The position numbers and the translations under genes were made by a program. Below, one piece after another: positions 47,284 through 59,780 of a DNA stretch of 64,000 nucleotides (position 1 is its first letter; each line of letters begins with the position of its first letter). Origin of the DNA: Pegea sp. RAD2-039. Lineage: Eukaryota; Chordata; Thaliacea; Salpida; Salpidae. The notes under the pieces were generated by a model that worked only from the letters and a program-made list of their open reading frames with translations, ran no database searches and was not told where the DNA came from. Location of the stretch: NCBI GenBank assembly GCA_034620365.1, contig JAQGEQ010000071.1, positions 930,001 through 994,000 of the forward strand, in the 5' to 3' direction.

Positions 47284-48662
47284 TATTTAGACAACAATAC
47301 AATTTTCTAATGAAGGTTCATTAAGGACATCTTCATCTTTCATGGCTTAAAATAAACTCACCGAATAAATTTAATATTCATAATTTTTTTTCATTGTATA
47401 TATATAAAGCCCAACTTTACATTTTTGTTTTATAAAATGATTTAGAATGAATAAAATAACCAAATAAATATGGCAAATAACCAAATAGATATTTTAGGTA
47501 TTTCTAAAATCTGTATTACTTTAGAAAAATATCTGTTGATAGATTACTATTTTGGTTTTGTTGAATGTCATTGACTAACAATACGACGTTTTTCAACTTG
47601 ATGTTCAATTCTCATACGCCCTAAAGCTTAATGTAAAGCAAAAGATAATTTATCTGCTATAAATTTCTCGATAGTATCTTTGACTATTTTTGTAATCTCA
47701 GCTTGAAAAATTTATTTTTAAAAGTATGTTTTTTAATACTAAGCTTAATTTTTTCGAATAAAAAAGTAAACTATCAATTAGATAAAAAATAAAATGCTGA
47801 TTTTAAAGATTATAAAATTGTCTCAAGTCGTTTTTATCACTTGAAAAATGCCGTGTTTGAACATTTGACTAATAAAAATCTTCAAATGTTGTAAAATAAT
47901 AACTAATTTTTTATCAGATTCAACAAAAATAACTTTTACAATTTTAGAGTTATCAAATAAAATGAAAACAAACAATCAACCGACCTTTTCTACTTTTAAT
48001 AATTATAAATTAAAGATTTATATTTTTGTCCATTAGTTATGGCAAGCTGTAGGAGTCAACGCACGTAATTCTTCCCATATAGTTAAGAAACTTACACTGC
48101 TTGTAGTATTGATTTATTTTGTCAAGTAAAACTTTGTAACTTACTAAACAATTTCTTAAATAAAACAATTTCTCAAATAAAGAATTTGTTTAATTTTCAA
48201 ATCTAAAACAAAACTCTGTTTGTTTGTTTACATTTTACTAATCATTAACAAGATATTTATCGGGAGTTCTTTACACTAACTAATTTGAGTCATAACATTG
48301 ACAGTATCTTACTCCTTCACTCATCTCACGTAGTAGTAAGATGATAGAATTCACCAGTTTTAAAATCAAGCTAATATAAAAGCATTCAGCTAAAAGAAGT
48401 TTATAAAATTTTAGATCTTTTTCAATATTTGATGATGTATATTTGATAAATTTTAGTTTTTAGTAATCAACAAAAAATTAGAAAAAACAGATACGAATCT
48501 TCCAAAGAGATTTTATTACATCAATAAATCATCTACATCTAAATATAAGAACTAGTTCTTTCAATATCTTTAAACAAAGAAATTGTTGAATGAAATATTT
48601 TCTGGATTATTTTCTGCAAATTAATGAAATATTTCCGCGTAAAATTCTAAGAGAGGATTAGT
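47284..48662. other. Intergenic between the dead LINE and GCLM
   Basis: AT-rich, nothing recognised. The GCLM 3'UTR is expected at the right edge. Confidence 0.45.
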
Positions 48663-50515
48663 TTATAAGAAAGCGAGATGTTTATCTTCTTCAGAAGATT
48701 TGCTTCTATTTGCTGACACAATGTAACCCTTTGAATGAATGATACTTCTGTACTTGACCAAGGTCACATATCTGCAAGTTTAAATATAATAAGAAATTTC
48801 TGTTTCGTCATTAAATCTAAAATATTTTTTGCCAAAAAGTCACAAAAACAAAAAGTTTATTTTTGTACCTTGCAACAAATGAAAGTTTCCAATCATTTGA
48901 ATCAACTACATCCTCCGTTCGCTCTGAAATAAGGTTCTGAAATGCACTGGTGGGCAATATATCTGAAAAAGAGTTACGCTTTAGTAGAAAGGCAGTGTGA
49001 TGTCATATCCGTGACCACGATTGAGTAACAAATTGTATTTTGTCACTTTAAAATTAAGTAAGAAGTAGAAAATGAAACAAATTATAAAAATAAACTTTTA
49101 ATTATTTATGGTGAGATTAAAAAAACAAAACAAGAAACAAACTTGGGGGATCATTGTGAGTTAAAAGTTCAATTCCATGATCTGTTGCATATTGCACAAG
49201 GTCGTTGGGAACATGACAACAGCTGTTTAAGTTGATTTGATTGACACTTGGTTTAATCTGTCAAAAAACTTTTAATATTAAAAGAAAGTTATTAAAAGTG
49301 TGAAAGTCAGTTTAAGATAAGTAAACTTATTCAATTAATTCGAAAATAATTTACTGTTGAAAATCATAGATGAAAAAGAATTTGTAGCTTACGTCAGCCC
49401 AGTTGTATAACTTCTGCAAACTTAAATGGTCAAAATCACAAACTCCTAATGAAGTTACTTTTTTCGTTTTCATCAACTCCTCTAACTTCTTCCAAATAAC
49501 CTGAAATAAAATTGGTGAGAATATGTGTAGTCAGATATATATTTATAAAAGGAAAATGTGTAGCAATAGTGTTGTAATATTATAACATCATCGTTTAGAA
49601 TTCATCATTTTTAAGACTGATATTTTTAAGAAAGAAAGATTACTTTGATATTTTCAAATTGTGTTTTTTTCATCATCTCTTTAGCTGAAGATTTCAAATC
49701 TTCTTCTTCATTGTCAGAAGGCAGAGAGATCAGAATTGAATCAATTTTGTCAAGAGATAAGCTATCAGTGACTATAAACAAACAAATGTCATTTATCTAA
49801 CTTTAGTGATGATAGCCAGAAACTATAATTTGTCTCTAACAGCAAATACGATGACAAATGAAAAATAAACAAATTACTAATCTAATAATTATATAAAGTT
49901 TAAAAAAGAATAGAATCAACACCTTAATCTACTTAAATGGCAAAAAAAATTGTTTACTTTTTTGGACAGCTTCTACAATAACTTCTTCATTAATTTCACT
50001 TAAAAACAATTTAATTGAAATTTTCAGCTCATCTCTAACAGCTGGATCAATCTTTTTTATCAAGTTATGATTTGAAATTGTAAGGTCCTTCACAGCTTCC
50101 TATAAATATTTGAAAAAACTCAATTTTATTGATTTACTAAATCAAAGAGAAAATGGAAAAATTCTCACTTCGATTTGCAAAGGTTTGTCATTTATTTCTT
50201 TCATCCAGGTTTTCATGACACAATTCAAACCATCCATCAACTGGAATAATTGATATAAAATTGAATGATAAAAATCATGTTAATTGGAATACTATTCATA
50301 AGTAACTAGGATATAATATAAAAAAAAAATCCAATTATTAAGAATTCTAAAACAAGTATTTAACTAACTTCATCAGGAGATGCAAACATCGCACATTTAT
50401 TTCTGTTTTTCTTCAAAAGAAACCACTCAATTACATTTCCTGTGTGAAGATTTATAGAATTGGCCTGAGCTAAAATTACCCGAGCTGAATTATGAGCTTG
50501 ACCATTAACAGACAT
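48663..50515 (-). CDS. GCLM: Glutamate-cysteine ligase regulatory (modifier) subunit
   Basis: Cytosolic partner of the catalytic subunit GCLC. It lowers the enzyme's Km for glutamate and its feedback inhibition by glutathione, in the first step of glutathione synthesis. Exons: 50515-50369, 50240-50169, 50099-49958, 49771-49644, 49500-49393, 49257-49143, 48962-48869, 48771-48663; 304 residues (human 274). Seen: an N-terminal LHTGNVIEW like the human HLQTGNLLNW; ELKISIKLFL; LDKIDSILISLP; LEELMKTKKVTSLGVCDFDH; KPSVNQINLNSCCHVP; and GIELLTHNDPP. The C-terminus has RSIIHSKGYIVSANRS. The fold is an aldo-keto-reductase-like barrel without catalytic role. No acceptor-like AG lies close to the start codon. 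Confidence 0.92.
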
Positions 50516-53500
50516 TATAAAAAGATTATCAGAAAAAATAGCTTTTATAAAAAACTAAATCTAGGTCTTTTAAATAAAAAAAGTATATTAAAACATAAAA
50601 TAAAACCTTAATATACTTTATATTAAGCACAAATTTATTAATTATGATCTGAGTTCATTAATAATTAAATGGATTAACATAAATTAATATTATAACAAAT
50701 TCAGATGGTTTGTTTTTTAGATCATACTTTATAAAATATTTTTATTAATTCTATAATAATAATAATTTCAAATGAGAGTTTAAGATACTTAATTATCTTT
50801 TGAAATTCTTATAAAACGTTCATATATTTAAATCAAATGATAGAAAATAAAACTAAACTTATAAAACATTGAAACTTAAGGTTAATTAAGTTTTATTCAG
50901 AATATCTAAAATAATTAGTATTTTTAGAAATAATACTTTTAGAAAAAGTTCAGTCCTTAAAAAACTTCAAGAGATTTAATTTATAATAAAGCAAAAAGTT
51001 AAATTTTGTTTACCAAATGAAAAGCAAATAAATCCATCATTCTAAAGTACAAAGCAGAAAAAGATAAATTGCATTTAATAAACAAATATACTTTGAGCAA
51101 ACAAGTATTACAGAGAAATAGATAAAAAAAAATATTAATTAATATTATATTGAAATTTAACTTTATATAAAAATTAAAAAAGAACACTCAGTATACAAAC
51201 ATAAAAATATGACAATTCTGTCTTCACACTATAAACACGATTTCACGAAATGACACTGATGGTAACTGGACCATAAATGACTTAATCATCAGCTGCTTTT
51301 ATATATAAAGCTGAGATATTGCTGAGTCAGACTATTTTCCTTGTTTATTCATGCTATTGTATAATTACGATAGTCATTGTAAGCAATAAGAAAATTAAGC
51401 AAACACATACAAAAAGAAACTTCTTAAAACTAACCTTAGAAATTGAGATTTTGGAAAACTTCATTACTACATTGCTATTCTCTCGATAAATAGATGACGT
51501 AAAGAAAGAATAGTCATGCTATGCAGATGTTTATGTGATTACAAAACAGTAATTTTGGTTATCTAGCGCTATGTACCGGATGTTTTGTTTAAAATTACCA
51601 TTATCAATAAAACTTAATTACTTTTATAGAAAACCTTTAAATGATTTTATTATTATATGATAACTGTTAATGAAGTATTTATTATAAGTTATTTAAGTTT
51701 TCACATAAAAATGTTTATACACTTTTTAATTTCAATTTTTTTGGAATAAATTAGAGTACTCAGAATATTAGAATAAATTTCATGTATTTCCAAAAATTGT
51801 TTTTTAAGCTATAAACTTTTTTAATACATTTATAAAAATAATGTAGATATTAGTTTTTTAGGATATTTAAATAAGACACTTCATGATTTATACTAATTGA
51901 AACATATTTAACTTTTTAAACCTAATGGTAAGCTTATACCTTGGGTGATTTTATATGTAAGACTTTAATTGATACTTTTTTAAATTGTAAATCACTATCA
52001 TTCATATTAGGCATAATTAAACATCTACGATATTTAAACAATACGTTAAATATTCTTACCACAATATAAACATGGTATTCAGCTTAAGACAGTTCTAGAC
52101 TTTTTATATTAAGGAGAAGTGGATTCAGCATTGTATGATGAAAAGACATTTTTGTCAGGTGATTTTATTACATTAAAAGTGTCATCCTTCAAGTTTTTTT
52201 ATAGATACTTAGTTTTATTACCTGTTCATTTTTCGATCAATTAGTAGTGATGATAATGAAGCAATAAACAACCATTAAAAATAACAAATTAAATCATAAA
52301 TGATACAAACAAAGGCTGTTTGTTTACTTATTCAATTTCTTTTAAATCTAAACCTTTTTATTTTCCATATTTTTATCAAGTTAATTAATGCTTACTCATT
52401 TTATGAAATATAAAACTAAAAGAGTCACCCACCCTTTAAAAATCTAACATCAAATATTACCTCATTTTAATAAAAATAAAAACCCACCTGTAAAAACATT
52501 GTTGTTTTGATCTATCAGATTTGCCAGTATTATAAAAAAATACTGACAAATTTATCAGGTAGTCTTATAAAATTAAAGTTAGTTTTATTTTATCATTGAT
52601 TATTTTCTTTGCAAAATTGGAATGCATTTTGGTACAGGGAATCACGTGTAAAAATTAAATAAAAGTTTAAATAATTTGCTATTCAGCTGAAATTTTTTTA
52701 GGTGATAAAAGTTGCAGAAAGATTAAATAATCAAATCTAACCAGTAAGCATAAAGAATAAATAGACTACAATTAGAAATAAATTATACATTATCAATAAA
52801 TAAAATTAAAGCATAGAATCATTTTTCTTTGATCAAAAAAGTCCAATAAAATTTGTCTGTAATTTACCTTGCAGATAAAGAACTTTGATTTGAAAATCTT
52901 ATAAAATTAAAGTCAATAAGAAAAAATTATAAAAAAAAAACATTTTAGGTTATTTAGCACTTTGACTAACAAGGTTAGACCAAAAAATGTTTCATGTACA
53001 GATAAGTTTCATATACAGATAAGTTTCATATACAGATAAGTTTTAGTACTGGCAGCGACTGCTTTAGCTTTCATCTCAATCGTAGTGTGTCGTTGAAAAA
53101 ATATTATAAAAAATTGTTTTAGATCGAGTAGGTGAAAACTTTATTATCAAAATTTGCAAGTCTTAGATTAAAAATAATTTATTTTATTGCTTAAGCTATT
53201 ATATAACAGATTTTTTTTATAATTATCCATCAAAACGTTTTGTAGAAGAACAAATTTCTTTCAACTGAGAAACCATTTTCTGTTTTGAACTAATTTCAAA
53301 TTTTTTTTTTTACTAATACAACTCTTTTATACTTTTTAGTATTCACATACCCACCGTCTTTAATTTCCGGTAGCTACGCATAAACCTTAAGAATAAGTTT
53401 TAGGAAATAAACTATACTTTTATATCCTGAATCATTTTAAAAGAATAAAATTTGTTTTAAAAGATATATTATGTGTAATAAGTTTGTTTATCTAGAATAT

Positions 53501-54018
53501 AATAATCAATACTTGTGTGCAAAGGACATTTCTAAGGTACATCAGCGCAACTTGAATAAATTTAGCTGAAAATGATAAAAAACAAGTTTAACGAGATTTT
53601 GTTAAGCTCTTTTTAATGCTGTAATTTTTGATGATACCTTCTAGTCTGCTTTACATTTGTTTTATTACTTTATTTACTTTGTCCTTATGAAATGATGACA
53701 AATCATTTTTGAATCGGTTATTTATTAATTTCTTAACAGAAAAATGTTTTAACAAATCTGATGTGAACCTGATTAAAAACTTAGTTGGGTTGCCACTCTT
53801 GTATTTTAACAGTGATGTACTGTTGCTTCTCAGAAAATAGTTTTTATTCTACATGAACTTATACAAACTTATTCCATTTATTTTAATAACAAACCAATTT
53901 TCAATCAAATTATATATTTACAAAAACTAAATTATTTACTTATCTTTATTTACTTTCGACATTAATAAAATCGAGCATTTCAATAAAATGAATAATTTCT
54001 AATAATTATTATCATCAT
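50516..54018. other. Long intergenic region upstream of GCLM
   Basis: About 3.5 kb, AT-rich. It holds three tandem 17-base units at 52,990-53,040 and an imperfect hairpin of about 50 bases at 52,511-52,562 (arms CTATCAGATTTGCCAGTATT and its near-complement). No gene was recognised. The GCLM promoter should be at the left end and the sulfotransferase 3'UTR at the right. Confidence 0.5.
52990..53040. repeat. Three tandem 17-bp units containing GATAAG
   Basis: The unit TTTCATATACAGATAAG is repeated three times; the first has G for A at the seventh base. Each unit holds a GATAAG, the GATA-factor consensus. It lies about 1 kb beyond the sulfotransferase stop codon. Confidence 0.8.
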
Positions 54019-55513
54019 TCAGATAGAATAAGTAAAATTAACATCAAGGTTTCCTAATCCCTTCTTCATCTCAAGATCAATCAGCTGAGACATCTCCTCA
54101 TCAAGATAGTTCTTCCAATTACCAACCTCTCCTGATGATTACAACAAAATAATAACAAACTTTTTGCAAAACTTTCTCAACTTCTTTCACCTTTTCGAAA
54201 AAAATTGATTTCTTTCATTGAAGTCATTGCCGATGACTTCATTTTGCTGAAAGACGTCATTTCAACGATCTTGTTTAACTCTACATCAGTCAGAGCAACA
54301 TTAAGATGATCTGCTATCTTCCTAATCTCAGCATTTGGATTCTGTGACGATTTTGGTGAATATTGATTTTTGATCTCTATCAACTTACTAATTTCAAATC
54401 TTCAAAAAATACAAAGTGAATATTTGGATTGTCTTTGAACTTCATCCAGGACTTTATATGATGAGGGTACCACTCATTATCCTTTATATAAATTGGAAGC
54501 TTTCCTAGGAGCACAAACGAACGGTGAGTGGCATCAGCACCATCACTTATCTTTTACCTCCTACAAATGCTTTCACATATTCCTTCATGTCTTCTGGAAA
54601 ATATTTTTTGATTTCTGGGTGCTTCATAAACGGCAACTTTTCGAAAAAAGATTTTGAAGATACCAGCGTATCTTTAGGATTCCTCATCACGTAGATCACC
54701 TGTTGGGATCATTTTAGACCGTCATCTAGGTTAGGCTTAAAATATTCAACTTTTGCACCACTTTCCAAGATGTTGTCCATATTTAATAGCTCAGTCTGCA
54801 AATGTGTGCCCCACACTCTCCGGTCCAACCCAAACTTGTCCACTATTTCATATTTTGTGGCTTTAAGTTACAAAGAAATTTCAGTTAATCATCTAGCTTA
54901 AGTTGATGTAATAGAAGTAATATTTTGTGTTCCAAGTTTTATTTCTTAAATTGTTTTTTATTTTGAAGTTAGCAACTATAGCCTTTTACACACTTTTTAA
55001 TTCAATCAAAAATTCTTTTTCAATGAAGCGTTAAACTTACGTGAACCACTTTCTAAATAAGCCAAGAATGGATGCTCACAACTTTTGCCCTTCTTGTAGT
55101 CAAGCGGACTATCTTTATACAAAATGCAGCGGGCTATTTCCCGCATCCAAGTTGTACCTTGTACGAAAAATCAAATATTATTACCTCAATATCATTTACG
55201 TTTACTGAAAACCGATAATTCAAAGTCAATATAAACATTGGCAATTTGATAAAAGCTTTTATCAACCTGTCTTTGGAAATGAAGCTACTAGAACATCCCC
55301 TGATCGGGGCTTCCAGTTTTTTCTTGTCCATGCCACCACTTCAGAATTAAAGGGAGGAGATATTTTATAATCAGGAAAATCTGGGTCTGTTACAATTGTA
55401 TTTGTTTGTAAGGCCAAGAATATGTCTTCAATCATCTTTTCTACAAGACTATCATCTTGAACAAACTCTCTCACACTTTCAACAACTTTATCTAATAATT
55501 TTGCTTCATTCAT
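54019..55513 (-). CDS. Cytosolic sulfotransferase (SULT family)
   Basis: Transfers sulfate from PAPS to small acceptors such as phenols, steroids or amines. Exons: 55513-55267, 55157-55041, 54860-54751, 54699-54558, 54504-54389, 54341-54191, 54131-54019; 331 residues, slightly longer than vertebrate SULT1 (about 295). PAPS 5'-phosphosulfate loop SFPKTGTTW (78-86); the expected catalytic His at about 141 in WGTHLQTELL; the 3'-phosphate site YVMRNPKDTLVSS (161-173, Arg164 and Ser172); and near the C-terminus RKGEVGNWKN, matching the RKGxxGDWKN signature with Asn for Asp. The start is the ATG at 55513; the frame is open a little further up but without another ATG. COASY ends 281 bases upstream on the same strand. 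There is no signal peptide or membrane anchor, so it is not a Golgi enzyme. The substrate is unknown. Confidence 0.92.
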
Positions 55514-55793
55514 TTTTAACAATCTATTTTAAATTAAAACTGAAAATAAAACTATGAAAATAGGGTTCTACTTTAAACTAAATTAAACTTAAGCTCTCCT
55601 AATTGCACTAATCACAAACTCAACGATTTGAAATTAATTTATTCTAGTGATGTAACACCAATTTTTTTTTATATTTTTTATTTCAAGAGAATAAAATTGC
55701 AAAGTCATCGGTGGTTGAAAACAGCGCCATTCAGCGGAAAAGCTCAAAATCTTCAATTTGTATTTAAATTTTCGATAAAAATAAATAGGAAGA

Positions 55794-57785
55794 TTAAGAA
55801 AGATCGAGAATCCTTTTCTGCAAATCCTTCCAAGCTCTTTCTACCTAGAATTAACAATTTGAAGATGTAATGAACTCTCATACAATCCTACTTGTATCTG
55901 AGTGTCTTTATGCTCCCATAAAGTTGAAAAGATCACATTTGATTGAGCAACTCTTTGCTCATTACTCAGTTGAGACTTGACTCTTATCTCTGCCTGCTCT
56001 TCAGATCTTCCATCTCTTTTCATCACTCTCTTTATCGCCTCTTGTGGTGGGATCACACAACACCAAACTTCATCAACTATATCAGTCCACCCTGCCTACA
56101 ATTACATACCGTCAACAACAAGTGAATGACAAACTATCTCACCTCTAACAGCACAGCTGCTTCCACTACGTACACGATGACGTCATTCGACCCTGATGAA
56201 GTCATTTCTTGCAGCGCTAAACGCTTGATTTCTGGCCATACGATGGCGTTGAGATCATTGAGCGCAAGCTTCGACGTATCGTTGTTCCCAAACACTTTGG
56301 CGGCGAGCTGGGCGCGATCAATAGTGCCATCATCTGCGATGACGTCATCACCAAAGCGCGTGATAATATCACGAAAAGCTCGAGTGTTTGGTAGGTAGGC
56401 TTGATGGCCAAGTTTGTCACAGTCGATGACGTAAGCACCAAGCGCGCCTAATTTTGCTGCGATTGACGACTTTCCGCTGGCCACACCACCTGTTAGTCCA
56501 ATCACATAACGAGATTTTACGCGACCTTCACGCCTCGTTGGTTTCACTCGTAAGGTGCCTAGTGAAGCGTAACGGAGCTTTGATGAACTGATTTTGTCCT
56601 CTTTGATTGCATTTGTTTCAGTGTCTTGGACCAAACCTAAAATTATAGGTTGCTAATGACAGAAATAGCCAAAGACCTGGTCCTGACCTATCACATGGAC
56701 ATGCAAAGGGTTTAATTTGTTGGAGATACGTGACTTGTTCACTGCTTCGCCACCTTTAATTGTTTCTTGACTTACCACAATACAGGACAAGTTGGGATCA
56801 GTCCCAGCTGGTCCAAGAGGGTCATTAATTTGGACAATTTCTAGTTTTCGGTCATTTTGTTTGGCACTGACAACAAAAACAAGTTTTAGGATCATTCATA
56901 AAACATTTGAGTTTCTACCACCTATGAGTTGGTGAAAATGATGAAATATCACTGATGAAAGTTTCAAGTGTCTTTGCTCTTACTTTCCATGGTTGAATCA
57001 ACTCACTTAGAAGTTTCCTCTTTAACATATTGTCAGCAGTTACACCTGATAATAACATTCTCTTATAAAAAAATACTTCAAAAACAACAACAAAATATTT
57101 CTAAAACATCTTTTTAAAGATTAAAACAAAAATAATAACCGATTAATAAATGACAGTTGGTTAATAGAAGAGCTTCACTGATCAGTAGTTTGTGGCCAAC
57201 ATGAATATGGTCAAACGTCCCCCCTAAAACCACAGAATCATAAGATTTCAATTCTTGTTGCTTGATAATAGTTGAGTTTTGTTCAAATCTATTAAGGTTG
57301 GTTAGAGGCAGATGATTATAAGATACATTATCCCATTCGTAAGTTGATTTAACCATATCATGTAGCCAATTACAATTTTTTGATGGTTGATAATCACATA
57401 TGAGACAGTTAACAGGCCTGCAAAAAGGTGAAAATATGAAAAAATATTCAGTGTAAAAAAATTAAACTAACATGTTCAGATGATGACATCTAATTTCATT
57501 CTTGGTATTAACATTATGAAGCAATATGTTTACATCTAAATCCTTACATTGTAATGCTGCTTCAGAATAAAACTTATTTAAGAAGGATAAAAGATGGGAA
57601 TTTTCAGTTTTAAGGAGAATATGATTTCCTTGGTGTTGACCGTTTTCATTTTGTCTAAAATTGTTGAGATGAATGTAGAGTTTTGTAGAAACAATTTTCT
57701 TCACATCTGATAGAATTGTTGAAATAAATTCACGTGTCAGATATGAGACATGATTTGAAAGTATTAATAGTCCTGATTCATACAT
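55794..57785 (-). CDS. COASY: Bifunctional coenzyme A synthase (PPAT plus DPCK)
   Basis: Last two steps of CoA synthesis: 4'-phosphopantetheine adenylyltransferase, then dephospho-CoA kinase. Exons: 57785-57472, 57417-57140, 57045-56922, 56866-56688, 56636-56143, 56095-55892, 55844-55794; 547 residues (human 564). The N-terminal region starts MYESGLLILSNHVSYL, like human COASY. The PPAT active site is GGTFDHIHVGH (170-180), followed by NDPLGPAGTDPNL and VVSQETIKGG. The kinase P-loop is GLTGGVASGKSS (345-356), followed by VIDCDKLGHQAY, the CVIPPQEAIKRV and RDGRSEEQA blocks, and a C-terminal VERAWKDLQKRI. The start is the ATG that opens the family N-terminus. Exon 5 is much richer in GC than its surroundings and contains the 12-mer GATGACGTCATC. 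Confidence 0.95.
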
Positions 57786-58564
57786 TTCATACTAAGCTTA
57801 ATAAATCAAAAATAAATATAAAAATAATAATTTTTACTTTTGTTATCATCTGCTAAAAGATTATTACATTTTATAAACTTGCATTTATTTTTAAACATCT
57901 TTCTAAAACTTTAAAATAAAAATATTAAAAACAGAAATGTCAAAAGTGAAAAGCACTTTAATTATCGTTTCAACAATATAATTTGGATAAAATTGAAAAT
58001 GGTTAATAATTAAAAAAAAAATTTTGTGCTATCAAACAAATACAAATTTATTAAAAAAATTATTTACAATCATTATTCATGCAACTTATAAATTGTTAAT
58101 TATTACAAAAAATATTTATCATTTTATGAATTATTTTATTGCTAAAAAACAAAAAAATAATAATTTAGTTAATTTTTCAGGTGGACTAAACAAACTTAAG
58201 TACTGCTAATCAAAAAAATTGAAAGTATTTACGGCTGATTATGCATAAGGAAATTAAAAAATACATATTGATATTTGAATTCATGGCTACCATAGAACTT
58301 TCTCAATTCGTTTATTTTACAAAGAATTTTTACAATAAAATTGTGGAACATTGTGGGTAACGGGATAAAAATAAACACAAAGTTAAAATTGGTCTAAAAA
58401 ATTGTGACTTTATAGAAACTCTAAAAAATATTCAATAGTAGTTTTTAGATATCTACCTGATATTTTTTAAACTCAAAAAATTTTTAAATAAAATAAATTT
58501 TCAGCTATAAAAAGTTTGAAGCTCTACGAAAATACTACTAAGTTAAACTTCATCAATCAAACGA
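57786..58564. other. Intergenic upstream of COASY
   Basis: Very AT-rich, nothing recognised. A short lysine/asparagine-rich open frame at 58024-58209 is a chance reading. The COASY promoter is expected at the left. Confidence 0.45.
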
Positions 58565-59473
58565 TGTTGCAAACCAATACTCCATTAATGGATTTATAAT
58601 TCAACGAATATCTTCAGTCCTAGATCTTGGCATTACTCTGTCATCTAACTTTAAATGACACGATTATGTTTCCAAAATCTTTGCAAAATCAATCAACCTT
58701 GTCTACCTTATTATTAAGATCTTTAATTCTAAGGATCTTTCTTAACTCTTTATCAATCTTTTCAAATCGTACGTACGTTCAATTCTTGAACACAATGTTA
58801 GTGCATGGGTGCCATATCAAGTTAGTGATATAAAAAAAATGGAGTCTGTTCAGGCAACACTTACGAGATTAGTATGCAGGAAACTTAATATTAAATACGA
58901 TAGTTATAAACATCGTCTCAGCTTCTTCAATTTAGGTACTCTGGAAATTCGACGAGTTAAATACGACTTAACTCTTATTTTTTTTAATTATCCACAATTT
59001 AATTGACCTTCAGTTTGATCACTTCTTTTCCATTAGACCTTCCTTTAAGCTATACCAACTCAGAGGACACACATTACATCTTAAGCCTATATATATACTA
59101 TATATTTATAAGCCTATAATATCTGGTATGTTAATCAGATTGATTTTGTTCTCATACCGCACAATTGTTACTTGGAACTAGCTGCCATCAGGCATTGTCA
59201 TGTCAGAATCGCTCGCGTTGTTCAAGAAGAAGTTGAACCGTTATAATATTGCCAAAATTGCGATTCATAAACTGTGAATTTTTCCTTTTTTTAATATTAC
59301 TATAATTATATGCAATTGTTCACTGTTATATGCTTTGAGGACAACCGAAATGTCAGGTGTTACATCTTTTGCTTTCTATGTTTCTAACTTAATAAATGTT
59401 ATTTGGGAATGTGTGTTAGCGAGAGGTACTCTTTTCAGGCACCCTCCTTTGCGTTTATTGTAATAAATAAATG
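58565..59473 (+). mobile_element. 5'-truncated LINE family A copy (copy 4)
   Basis: Begins within ORF2 at the stretch matching NQYYINGS of copy 1. It continues with frameshifts through SAWVPYQVSDIKKMESVQAT, RKLNIKYDSYKHRLSFFNL and LPSGIVMSESLALF, then the family 3'UTR and tail (GGCACCCTCCTTTGCGTTTA, then TTGTAATAAATAAATG). Frameshifts near 58,660, 58,740 and 58,985 make it inactive. Confidence 0.88.
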
Positions 59474-59592
59474 TTAATTAGCGTGTAAGATATGCAGTAA
59501 TAGTTAGTATAGTAAACGAATTATATATAATCTGAAAAAATCTTAATTTTGAAACAGAGGTTCAAGTATTGTAATAAAACAAATGTCCTACT

Positions 59593-59780
59593 TGGTGGCG
59601 AAGCGGTTACTACACCTAGCTACAAGGTACTTCTAGCTAGGGAGTACCGGGCTCGACCCAGGTGGAGAAATATTTATAAACTCCTGAGAAAGACCATACA
59701 AACTCGTGAGAATGTGCGTTAGCGAGATCGTGCTCTCTTTCAGCACCTTGCTTCGCATTTATATATATATATATATAAAC
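59593..59780 (+). mobile_element. tRNA-derived SINE with a LINE family A tail
   Basis: The head has a pol III A box TGGCGAAGCGG (59596-59606, full match to the consensus) and a B box GCTCGACCC (59651-59659, one mismatch), spaced as in a tRNA gene. About 45 unrelated bases follow. Then 59706-59762 matches the last ~57 bases of the LINE family A 3'UTR at most positions (GAGAATGTG, GTTAGCGA, GTGCTCTCTTT, GCACC, CGCATTTAT). An AT microsatellite replaces the LINE's AAAT tail. The tRNA fold looks incomplete, so this is not a functional tRNA gene. It lies about 120 bases after LINE copy 4. Confidence 0.8.

Noticed and set aside
59593..59670. A true tRNA gene
   Set aside because: The A and B boxes are present, but no clean cloverleaf with an acceptor stem could be drawn, and the element continues into a LINE-derived tail. 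A SINE explains it better.
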